DNA from: JBBREP01 sp036501845
Lineage (GTDB): Bacteria; Actinomycetota; Acidimicrobiia; IMCC26256; PALSA-610
Assembly (NCBI GenBank): GCA_036501845.1
Contig: DASXZO010000118.1
Location: 1-12,792 of the forward strand
Direction: 5' to 3'
Length of the DNA stretch: 12,792 nucleotides
Shown here: piece by piece, positions 7,300 through 12,792 of the stretch
Numbering within the stretch: the first letter of the stretch is position 1
Layout: each line of letters begins with the position of its first letter
Made by a program: the position numbers and the translations under genes
Notes under the pieces: generated by a model
The model's database searches: none
The model's input: only the letters and a program-made list of their open reading frames with translations
Told to the model about the DNA's origin: nothing

Positions 7300-8733
7300 C
7301 TACGGCGTATACGTGCCGTACTCCGTGGCGATTCCCGATGAGTTGAGCTTCGCAGCTTGCACCGCCGACGTATTGATGCCGGTGACGAGGTACTCGGGGT
7401 TGCAGTCGAAGAGCTTGCTCCCGGACGGCGCGACCTTCACCCACTTGGCCCCGTCGAGCTTGATCAGCATGCCGCAGTCTCCCGGAGCGTTCGCGCCCGG
7501 GTCGGTGGTGACCTGCATGCCGCCACCGTCCCAACTGTGGATCGTCTTGATCTGATCGAGCACGCACTTCGCAGTGACCTGCGAGCCACACGACTTCACC
7601 GCGGTGGCCCACAGCAGGAACGACGACGTCGACTCCTCACCGAGCAGGCCAACGAGACCGTGCTGCGCGTCGACGAGGTCGGCGTACTGCTTCACGGCGG
7701 GCACCTGGTTGGCGAGCTCGAGCGGCACGCCGGTCATGCGCACGTACACGTTGTTGCCCGCGCCGCCGTTCTCACCGTTCCACTTGGCGAACGCGCTCGT
7801 GTAGCCGTTGGGATCGGTCACCCACGCCTTGGGCGTGTAGCCGACCTGGCGCGCCGCGTTCAACAGATTCTCCATGTTGGGATCGGGCGAGCCCACCCAC
7901 ACGGCCGCTTGCACACCGCACGCCTTGAGGTTGCTGGCAATCGGCTTCCAGTCGGATTCGCCGGCCACGTTGTAGATCTGGTCGCACTTGAGGAAATTCC
8001 AGCCTGCCTTCGGGTACGCGGCCGCGGCCTTGTCGCGCGTCTCCTGCGTGGCCGGGAACTGCGCGTAGATGAACGCCGCCTTCTTGATCGCGTCGGGGAA
8101 CAGTTTGGCGATCTGGAACGCCGACGATGCGGTCAACTCGTTGCCCACCGACGGCAGCGGCGACGCCACACCCGATCCACTCGCGAACGCGCTCGACACC
8201 GCGAAGCCGGGCACCGACGAGAGCTTGCAGTTGATGCGAGTGGTCTCCTGGCCGTCGTCGAGCACCCAGCCCTGGCCGACAAGCATGAAGATCTTGTCGT
8301 TGCACGCCTGCGTCACTGCTTGCACGACCTGCAGCGTCTTGGCGTCGTAGTAGTTGCCGACGATCTTGCGCCCGTTCACGCCGCCCTGCGCGTTGCACCA
8401 GGCGATGATGGCGCGCATGCCGTCGGACATCTCCTTGTCGAGACCCGGAGCCGCGGCGTAGCCGGCGTCGTCGCCGTAGCCGATCGTGATCGACGTGTCG
8501 GTGACACCCTTGTCGGTGGCGCCCTTCGCATCACCCGAACCGCACGGCGACGTGAGCGTGCCGAACTTCGCTACCGCTGGCGCAGCCGTGGTGGACGAGG
8601 CTGACGATGCAGCGGAACTCGACGGCGTGGCGCTGCCGTGATTACTGCTGCACGCGGCCACGATCAAGACTGTGGTCAACACGGTGGCGACAACGCGGAC
8701 GCGCTGGCGCGACCTCGACTGACGCGTCAACAT
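7300..8733 (-). CDS. Lipoprotein substrate-binding protein of the Liv-type ABC importer
   Basis: A 477-residue extracytoplasmic binding protein (type 1 periplasmic fold, Peripla_BP_6/LivJ-like). It has a basic n-region (RQSRSRQRVR), a hydrophobic core, and a lipobox VAAC with the lipidated Cys28. A low-complexity Ser/Ala/Thr linker follows (about 29-55), typical of actinobacterial lipoproteins tethered to the outer face of the membrane. The mature domain starts at about 75 with ITIGYGDDAGYAAAPG and contains the family segment AQGGVNGRKIVGNYYDAKT. Later segments include WVGSPDPNMENLLNAARQ and GLLGEESTSSFLLW. It is longer than enterobacterial LivJ (about 365), because of the linker and several Cys-bearing insertions. 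It is the first gene of the operon, with its own promoter and Shine-Dalgarno. The ligand could be an amino acid, amide, short carboxylate or aromatic acid, and the sequence does not decide. Confidence 0.95.
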   Translation of the reverse strand: MLTRQSRSRQRVRVVATVLTTVLIVAACSSNHGSATPSSSAASSASSTTAAPAVAKFGTLTSPCGSGDAKGATDKGVTDTSITIGYGDDAGYAAAPGLDKEMSDGMRAIIAWCNAQGGVNGRKIVGNYYDAKTLQVVQAVTQACNDKIFMLVGQGWVLDDGQETTRINCKLSSVPGFAVSSAFASGSGVASPLPSVGNELTASSAFQIAKLFPDAIKKAAFIYAQFPATQETRDKAAAAYPKAGWNFLKCDQIYNVAGESDWKPIASNLKACGVQAAVWVGSPDPNMENLLNAARQVGYTPKAWVTDPNGYTSAFAKWNGENGGAGNNVYVRMTGVPLELANQVPAVKQYADLVDAQHGLVGLLGEESTSSFLLWATAVKSCGSQVTAKCVLDQIKTIHSWDGGGMQVTTDPGANAPGDCGMLIKLDGAKWVKVAPSGSKLFDCNPEYLVTGINTSAVQAAKLNSSGIATEYGTYTP

Positions 8734-8737
8734 CGAA

Positions 8738-8745
8738 CCCCCCTT
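8738..8745 (-). promoter_or_regulatory. Strong ribosome binding site of the binding-protein gene
   Basis: AAGGGGGG on the minus strand, 4 nt before the ATG at 8733. It fixes the start, and the short spacing is compensated by the long G run. It is the strongest Shine-Dalgarno in the operon, in keeping with the need for excess binding protein over permease. Confidence 0.75.
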
Positions 8746-8765
8746 ATGGCTCCGAAGTGCGGGTT

Positions 8766-8794
8766 AGTGTAAGCACCTCTCTCTAGATCGGCAA
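8766..8794 (-). promoter_or_regulatory. Promoter of the Liv-type importer operon
   Basis: On the minus strand, -35 TTGCCG (8794-8789; 4 of 6 matches) is followed by a 17-nt spacer and -10 TACACT (8771-8766). The predicted transcript start is near 8759, giving a leader of about 25 nt that contains the strong Shine-Dalgarno. The -35 lies only 7 nt from the divergent oxidoreductase ATG at 8801, so a regulator bound here would touch both genes. Motif-based prediction only. Confidence 0.6.
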
Positions 8795-8800
8795 CCACCA

Positions 8801-9883
8801 ATGGCGGACACCGAGCAAACCTCTCCGAGCATGCGAGCGTGGCGCACGCACGAGTACGGCCGGCCCACCGAGGTGCTCAAGCTCGACACGGTGGCGGTGC
8901 CCGAGCCCGAGGCCGGCGAGGCACGCGTGGCCGTGCACGCGATCCCGTTCAACCTCAACGATCTCGAGCGCATCACCGGCGGCAACATGATGGTGCGGCC
9001 CGATCTGCCCTACAGCCCCGGCATGGAAGTGATGGGCGTGGTCGACGCGTGCGGCCTCGGCGCCGAAGCGTGGCTCGGCAAACGTGTCGTCGCCACCACG
9101 AAGGGCGCGCACGGTGGCTTCGCCGAGTTCGCGATCTGCCCGACGGTATCGATGTTCGAGATGCCCGAATCGATCCCGCTCCCCGATGCGGCTGCGCTGT
9201 TCTTCCCGTTCCATCTCGCTTGGCTCGGCCTGTTCGACCGCGCCGAGCTGAAGGCGGGCGAAAGCGTGCTGATCCACGCGGCCGCCGGCGGTTCGGGTTC
9301 TGCGGCCGTGCAACTTGCAGTGCACGCGGGTGCGCGCGTGTTCGCGACCGCGGGCACCGACGAGAAGGTGCAGCTCTGCCGCGACCTCGGTGCCCACGTT
9401 GCCATCAACTACAACGAACACGACTTCGCCGCGGTCGTGCTGGAAGAGACGAACAACGAGGGCGTCGACGTGGTGTTCGACAATGTCGGCGAAGCGGTGC
9501 TCGAACCGTCACTGAAATGCACCAAGTACAACGGCCGGTACGTGATGATGGGCTTCGCGTCGAACAAGGTCGTCGCCGACGAACCCTTCCTCGTTCCCCG
9601 CCGCCTGATGCTGTCGAACATGAAGCTGTGCGGCGTGATGCTCGCCTACGCCGAACCGGGAATGGCCGGCCTCGTGAAGACGGCGATGGGTTGGAACTTC
9701 CCGCCCGCCGAACTTGGCCACCAAATCATGCGCGAAGTGATCGGCTTGGTGGAGAGCGGCGCAGTGAAGCCCGTGATCGGCAGCGTGATCAGCTTCGACG
9801 AGATCCCGTCAGCAATCGAAGCGATGGAACACCGCGAAACCGTGGGCCGCACCATCGTGATGATGGGCGCCCGAACCGATTAG
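8801..9883 (+). CDS. MDR-family NAD(P)H oxidoreductase (quinone oxidoreductase/enoyl reductase-like)
   Basis: A 360-residue cytosolic medium-chain dehydrogenase/reductase. The N-terminal GroES-like domain starts MRAWRTHEYGRPTEVLKLDT. The PGMEVMGVVDACG motif (73-85) has Met where zinc alcohol dehydrogenases have the ligand His in GHE, and the Cys-rich structural zinc loop is absent. It therefore belongs to the zinc-free quinone reductase/enoyl reductase side. The Rossmann domain has LIHAAAGGSGSAAVQLA (157-173), the AAxGGxG form of the NADPH-binding turn, then FDNVGEAVLEPSLK. The C-terminal VKPVIGSVISFDEIPSAIE segment and GRTIVMM finish the fold. The natural electron acceptor or donor is unknown. 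The start is uncertain: ATG 8801 has no Shine-Dalgarno, and ATG 8831 (Met11) begins exactly where the family homology begins. The gene diverges from the importer. Its TAG overlaps the TAA of the convergent gene by 4 bp. Confidence 0.93.
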   Translation: MADTEQTSPSMRAWRTHEYGRPTEVLKLDTVAVPEPEAGEARVAVHAIPFNLNDLERITGGNMMVRPDLPYSPGMEVMGVVDACGLGAEAWLGKRVVATTKGAHGGFAEFAICPTVSMFEMPESIPLPDAAALFFPFHLAWLGLFDRAELKAGESVLIHAAAGGSGSAAVQLAVHAGARVFATAGTDEKVQLCRDLGAHVAINYNEHDFAAVVLEETNNEGVDVVFDNVGEAVLEPSLKCTKYNGRYVMMGFASNKVVADEPFLVPRRLMLSNMKLCGVMLAYAEPGMAGLVKTAMGWNFPPAELGHQIMREVIGLVESGAVKPVIGSVISFDEIPSAIEAMEHRETVGRTIVMMGARTD

Positions 9884-12429
9884 GGCACGTCGAGCACACG
9901 AACCAACGTCGGCCCCGACATGCCGAACTGACCGTTCGCGATGGAGACGTCGTAGAGGCGGTGGCCATCGGGAGACAACGCGATCCCGCGTGCGTAGGTG
10001 TTGCTGTTGAGCTCGTAGCCGACGTTGTTCAGCTCGTAGAGGCGCAACGTTCCGCCACCAATCCGGTCGATGTACACATCGTTCGTGTACAGCTGTTCTG
10101 CGTCGGTCACCAGCACACCGCCCTGCATCGATGTCGCCGCAAGCGCATTCGGCGGCATGCTGTCAGTGCGGTACTGCGTCCCGTCGAGTTGCAGCGTCGC
10201 TGCGTCTTGCTCGAACACCGCGTCGCCGCCGTTGCACACAGTCCAGACGTGCGCTTGGTCCGGCGACACCGCCACATCGTTGCACCCGCCGGGCCCGACC
10301 GATCCGCCGGACTCGAGCTTCGTGAGCACGGCGGCGCCGGTCGACACGTCGTATCGAGCACCCGTCGGAGTACCAGGACCGGGGCCGGAGTACACGACCA
10401 GAGTGTTCGTGCTCGCCGTTCCCGACGCGAACAGCGGATCGCTGGTGATATCCGTGGCGGACGTCGACACCGTGGCTGAGTTGGGATCCCACATTCCGAG
10501 CCCGCCGTGGGCGCCGACCGAGCCGCCCGCCCAAAACGTGAACCAGAGCTTGCCGTTTTGGTACGTCAACGACGTCGGTGCCGCTCGTGCGGTTCCGGTG
10601 TCGATTGTGCCGGTCAGTGTGAGCGTTGTGCGGTCGAACTCTGCGATGCTGTGGCCACCCGCCATCGCGACGAACACGGTCGACGGTCCGAACGCGACGC
10701 CGCTCGGCCCGTCGAGGCTCGCGGTCAAGCCGGTGACGTGACCCTCCGGGTCCAGCTCCTCCATCTCCGTGCCGGTGGGGCCGCTGGTGACGAGCACGCG
10801 GCCGTTCGACGGATCGACCGATACTGCGCCAAACGAGGAGAACGCAAGGTCCGTCGTATGGCGTAAGCCATACCAAAGCCCGCTCCCGAACGTCGGTGGA
10901 GCAACGAACAAGATGGCGTCGGCGCCGTCGTTGCCAAAATCACCGACGACCGCCGCTACGTAATCCTCGTCGATCACGGTTTGCGGCCCCGGCGTGAGCA
11001 CGGCACCGGGTGCCGATCCGCCGAGCATCAGTTCGTCGTAACCAGTACCCGGATTGAACAGCACGAGATCGTCGGCGCCGTCTCCGTTGAAGTCGCCGGG
11101 CAGCAGCATGGCGTAGTCGCCGTTGATGCTGAGCGGCGCAAAGCTGAACCGACCGGCCGCGCTGCCTTCCATCACGTAGTCGGGCGCGGCGCCGGGCGCG
11201 TACAGCACCACGTCGTCGAACCCGTCGCCGTTGAAGTCGCCCGCAGCGATTCGGTACGGGTTGTTGATCGGCGGCGCGAGCGTCGAGTGGAACGTGCGAC
11301 CGCTCGACCCGAACCAGATGTAGTCGGCCGCAGTTCCAGGCGCGTAGAACAGCAGGTCGTCGGCGCCGTCACCGTTGAAGTCGCCGGACACGATTTGATA
11401 GCTGCCGTTGATCGTGTATGGCTGCGCGGTAAAGGTGTGCGAGCGCGACCCGTACCAAATCGCATCGGGCGCGCTCCCCGGCGCGTAGAGCAAGAGGTCG
11501 GTGATCCCGTCGCCGTTGAAATCACCGGCCACGAGGTGATACGTGCCCCAGATGCGGACCGGAGCCGAGACCGGGGCCGCTCCATGCCGCCCGTACTCGA
11601 TCGAGCTCTCGCCGCCTGCCGCGTAGTACAGGACGTCCTCGTAGCCGTCGCCGTTGAAGTCGCCGCTCACCACTTGCGTGTACACGTGATTGAGTGGGAA
11701 TACGCCCGCGCCTCCGATGTCGAATGCGCTCGACATCGACCGTTGCGACGTGACCAAGCCGGTGTTGGGGACGCGGTCGAGATCGCTCGGCTTGGGGTTG
11801 GCCGAGCCGGTCAGGAACGCGACTGATCGAAAGCGGGTGCCCGGCTTGTCGCCGAAGAAGTCGGAGAACGCGATCGACACGGACTCGGAAGAGGGACGGG
11901 TCACGTCGAGCGAGCCAGCTTGTTCTGCAGTGCAGCCCTTGAAGATGAACTGGGCCGCGATCAGGCTCACGCCATCGGGAACCGGCTCGACAACGAACGC
12001 ACTATCCATGCCATCGCAGCCGTCGGACAGGTTGTTGTCGGTATCGAAATCGATCTCGAACGCACCGAGTTGCGAGGCGACGAAGGGTCGCGACGCGGTG
12101 ATGGTTGCGATCCAAGCGCCGCAGGTCGACGACAACTGGTAGTCGACGGCGTCGAGCCCGCCGGTCGTGTCGCCCGTAGCGTCGGGAGTGTCGTACGTGT
12201 AACACGACTTCGCGGGGACGGGCGTCGACGCTGCCGTGGCAGCGCGTAACGGCAACGACAGATGGACGCGCCCGGCAAGCAGCGGGTGGTTGAGCGCGAT
12301 GGCCGGCTGCGCAGAAGCGGCGCGGGGAGGCGCGGCGCGCACGCCCGCCGATGCGGCATGCGCGGGCACGGCGACGCCGAGCATCGCGGCACACGCCGCG
12401 AGGGCTGTCCATGCACGACGGCGGGCCAA
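9880..12429 (-). CDS. Secreted FG-GAP/VCBS repeat protein with a second beta-propeller
   Basis: An 849-residue exported protein, function unknown. From a TTG start at 12429 the protein begins MARRRAWTALAACAAMLGV and has a clean Sec signal ending AHA|AS (cleavage after residue 25). About residues 65-240 form an N-terminal beta domain with four cysteines, including the acidic FDTDNNLSDGCDGMD. About 256-510 hold six FG-GAP/VCBS units with the calcium loop GDFNGDGxxD, as in integrin-type propellers; the sixth is altered (GDFGNDGADA). About 535-845 form an NHL/YVTN-like propeller with repeated VAFGPSTVFVA, VAVSPDQAHVWTV and IALSPDGHRLYDV. No sortase signal, C-terminal helix or catalytic domain is seen, so it is probably secreted or loosely surface-bound, with a binding role. 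The alternative GTG start at 12468 adds 13 residues and lacks a Shine-Dalgarno. The 3' end overlaps the convergent oxidoreductase. Confidence 0.9.
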   Translation of the reverse strand: MARRRAWTALAACAAMLGVAVPAHAASAGVRAAPPRAASAQPAIALNHPLLAGRVHLSLPLRAATAASTPVPAKSCYTYDTPDATGDTTGGLDAVDYQLSSTCGAWIATITASRPFVASQLGAFEIDFDTDNNLSDGCDGMDSAFVVEPVPDGVSLIAAQFIFKGCTAEQAGSLDVTRPSSESVSIAFSDFFGDKPGTRFRSVAFLTGSANPKPSDLDRVPNTGLVTSQRSMSSAFDIGGAGVFPLNHVYTQVVSGDFNGDGYEDVLYYAAGGESSIEYGRHGAAPVSAPVRIWGTYHLVAGDFNGDGITDLLLYAPGSAPDAIWYGSRSHTFTAQPYTINGSYQIVSGDFNGDGADDLLFYAPGTAADYIWFGSSGRTFHSTLAPPINNPYRIAAGDFNGDGFDDVVLYAPGAAPDYVMEGSAAGRFSFAPLSINGDYAMLLPGDFNGDGADDLVLFNPGTGYDELMLGGSAPGAVLTPGPQTVIDEDYVAAVVGDFGNDGADAILFVAPPTFGSGLWYGLRHTTDLAFSSFGAVSVDPSNGRVLVTSGPTGTEMEELDPEGHVTGLTASLDGPSGVAFGPSTVFVAMAGGHSIAEFDRTTLTLTGTIDTGTARAAPTSLTYQNGKLWFTFWAGGSVGAHGGLGMWDPNSATVSTSATDITSDPLFASGTASTNTLVVYSGPGPGTPTGARYDVSTGAAVLTKLESGGSVGPGGCNDVAVSPDQAHVWTVCNGGDAVFEQDAATLQLDGTQYRTDSMPPNALAATSMQGGVLVTDAEQLYTNDVYIDRIGGGTLRLYELNNVGYELNSNTYARGIALSPDGHRLYDVSIANGQFGMSGPTLVRVLDVP
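10918..11664 (-). repeat. Six tandem FG-GAP/VCBS calcium-loop repeats (coding)
   Basis: Six in-frame units inside the secreted protein. The conserved Asp of GDF is encoded at 11661, 11523, 11382, 11238, 11094 and 10941 (5' base of each codon), giving periods of 46, 47, 48, 48 and 51 residues. Units 1-5 share GDFNGDGxxD, and units 1-4 also share a following (L/F/Y)YA(P/A)G and an aromatic-Gly turn. At DNA level the loop reads close to GCCGTTGAAGTCGCC in four units on the + strand. Unit 6 is GDFGNDGADA and has lost the regular loop order. Confidence 0.9.
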
Positions 12430-12434
12430 GCGAG

Positions 12435-12439
12435 CCTCC
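12435..12439 (-). promoter_or_regulatory. Shine-Dalgarno supporting the TTG start of the FG-GAP protein
   Basis: GGAGG on the minus strand, 5 nt before TTG at 12429. The protein made from this TTG begins directly with an ideal Sec n-region (MARRRAW). The GTG at 12468 has no comparable site and would put a Pro/Gly-rich 13-residue tail ahead of the signal peptide. I therefore prefer the TTG. Confidence 0.7.
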
Positions 12440-12445
12440 GGTCGC

Positions 12446-12464
12446 GGCGCACCGGGAGTGCGCC
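12446..12464 (-). promoter_or_regulatory. GC-rich stem-loop just upstream of the FG-GAP gene ribosome site
   Basis: Perfect 7-bp inverted repeat GGCGCAC (12446-12452) and GTGCGCC (12458-12464) with a 5-nt loop. On the minus-strand RNA it ends 6 nt before the GGAGG. It could be a third terminator stem for the upstream gene or a 5'-leader structure that limits ribosome access. If translation began at the GTG at 12468 it would lie inside the coding region. Its function is undetermined. Confidence 0.45.
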
Positions 12465-12493
12465 CCACTACCCATCAGCCTCGCGTACCTCGC

Positions 12494-12520
12494 GTGCCAC
12501 TTCAACCTCAGAAGTGACAC
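12494..12520 (-). terminator. Stem-loop downstream of the IPT-like gene (distal)
   Basis: 10-nt arms GTGCCACTTC (12494-12503) and GAAGTGACAC (12511-12520) with a 7-nt loop. The only imperfect pair is A/C if read as + strand RNA but a G-U wobble on the minus-strand RNA. The full stem therefore forms only in the direction of the IPT-like gene. No U-tract follows. Likely a tract-less terminator or 3'-end stabiliser. Confidence 0.5.
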
Positions 12521-12529
12521 GGCTGCCGC

Positions 12530-12554
12530 CGCCACGGGTTCTCAACCCGCGGCG
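12530..12554 (-). terminator. Stem-loop downstream of the IPT-like gene (proximal)
   Basis: 11-nt arms 12530-12540 and 12544-12554 around a 3-nt loop, with core CGGGTT/AACCCG. The single imperfect pair is again A/C on the + strand but G-U on the minus-strand RNA. It starts 25 nt after the TGA of the IPT-like gene. It forms a tandem pair with the hairpin at 12494-12520. No U-tract. Confidence 0.5.
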
Positions 12555-12579
12555 ACTTCCTCGAGCGCTGCGACCCGCC

Positions 12580-12792
12580 TCAGTTGGTGTGCGCGCAGGA
12601 GCAGCGGCCGATGGCCAACGGCGTCGTGGCCCACGTGCCCGCCTGGGTCGCCACGACGGTGAGGGCGCCCGCGGAAGTTCCGCCCGTCACCGACACCGTT
12701 GCCGTCAGCGTCGACGGGTTCACGTACGTGACCCCTGTAATCGTCACCGCGGCGGCGCGCGCGCCCGTGAACGACACAGTGGTCGCAGGCTG
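12580..12792 (-). CDS. C-terminal end of an IPT/TIG-like surface protein (partial)
   Basis: The minus-strand frame is open to the window edge, so the true start lies beyond it and the GTG at 12777 is not the real start. About 70 residues are visible. The first 50 have the alternating beta pattern of IPT/TIG-type immunoglobulin-like domains common in long bacterial surface proteins: VTITGVTYVNPSTLTATVSV, then GGTSAGALTVVATQ. This would be the last domain. The protein ends in a short tail with the unusual Cys pair GRCSCAHTN instead of an LPXTG motif or membrane helix. Two hairpins follow the stop. I infer an exported adhesin- or matrix-type protein and cannot say more about its role. Confidence 0.7.
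   Translation of the reverse strand, partial: QPATTVSFTGARAAAVTITGVTYVNPSTLTATVSVTGGTSAGALTVVATQAGTWATTPLAIGRCSCAHTN

Larger units (their letters stand above)
12430..12579. other. Non-coding gap between two minus-strand surface-protein genes
   Basis: 150 nt with no credible gene. It contains three stem-loops and one Shine-Dalgarno. I found no convincing -35/-10 pair on the minus strand for the FG-GAP gene, so it may be read from an unrecognised promoter or by read-through from the IPT-like gene. A short frame on the + strand here is a GC-rich shadow. Confidence 0.6.

Noticed and set aside
8764..8775. Short GTG/CAC dyad (GTGTAAGCAC) in the divergent promoter as a TetR operator
   Set aside because: Only 3-bp arms around 4 nt, and part of it is the -10 element itself. 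Too weak to call.
8839..10479. Open frame of 546 codons on the + strand overlapping the oxidoreductase and the FG-GAP gene
   Set aside because: It is an Arg/Pro/Gly-rich shadow in another frame of two well-supported genes, with no recognisable domain. Long stop-free frames are expected at this GC content.
12494..12554. Possible tRNA, since the GGTTCTCAACC segment resembles a T-arm and the neighbouring stem has a 7-nt loop
   Set aside because: The T-loop lacks the conserved A58. The candidate anticodon loop lacks U33 on both strands. No acceptor stem closes the structure.
1..12792. Defence island, CRISPR array, prophage or insertion sequence
   Set aside because: No repeat-spacer pattern, transposase, integrase, terminal inverted repeats or defence domains were found on either strand. 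The gene content is metabolic, transport and surface proteins.

Overview
The window reads as chromosomal DNA from a high-GC actinobacterium. Several traits point loosely to an Acidimicrobiia-type soil or aquatic lineage: strong G/C preference at third codon positions, GTG and TTG starts, an apparently leaderless promoter, a fused LivH-LivM permease, and an acyl-CoA dehydrogenase next to a PF13469-type sulfotransferase. The lineage is inferred from gene content only. I see no mobile element, CRISPR array, rRNA or tRNA.

Left block (1-2969, + strand). The 3' end of an ACAD10/11-like acyl-CoA dehydrogenase is followed 3 nt later by a TetR-family regulator. A near-consensus promoter comes next and appears to start transcription at the first base of a sulfotransferase gene. 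The sulfotransferase converges on the next block. A symmetric hairpin that contains both stop codons separates them.

Central block (2986-8733, - strand). This is a branched-chain amino acid/amide (HAAT) family ABC importer operon, read from right to left. It begins with a lipoprotein substrate-binding protein with its own promoter and a strong Shine-Dalgarno site. A fused LivHM permease, LivG and LivF follow, coupled by 4-nt stop/start overlaps. The last gene encodes a 120-residue two-helix membrane protein whose Shine-Dalgarno overlaps the livF stop. The two ATPases look asymmetric: every departure from consensus falls on the same composite ATP site.

Right block (8801-12792). A zinc-free MDR-family NAD(P)H oxidoreductase is divergent from the importer, and its stop codon overlaps that of a convergent gene by 4 bp. 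The convergent gene encodes a large secreted protein with six FG-GAP/VCBS calcium-loop repeats and a second NHL/YVTN-like beta-propeller. Upstream of it lie three stem-loops and then the C-terminal end of an IPT/TIG-like surface protein that runs off the window.

Taken together, the first two blocks and the MDR enzyme look like uptake and oxidation of an acyl or other carboxylate compound under local TetR control. The substrate cannot be read from the sequence. The right end is a separate cell-surface or secreted protein neighbourhood. I find no obviously new multi-gene system. The best candidates for a second look are the small membrane protein attached to the importer, the asymmetric ATPase pair, and the stem-loop cluster before the FG-GAP gene.
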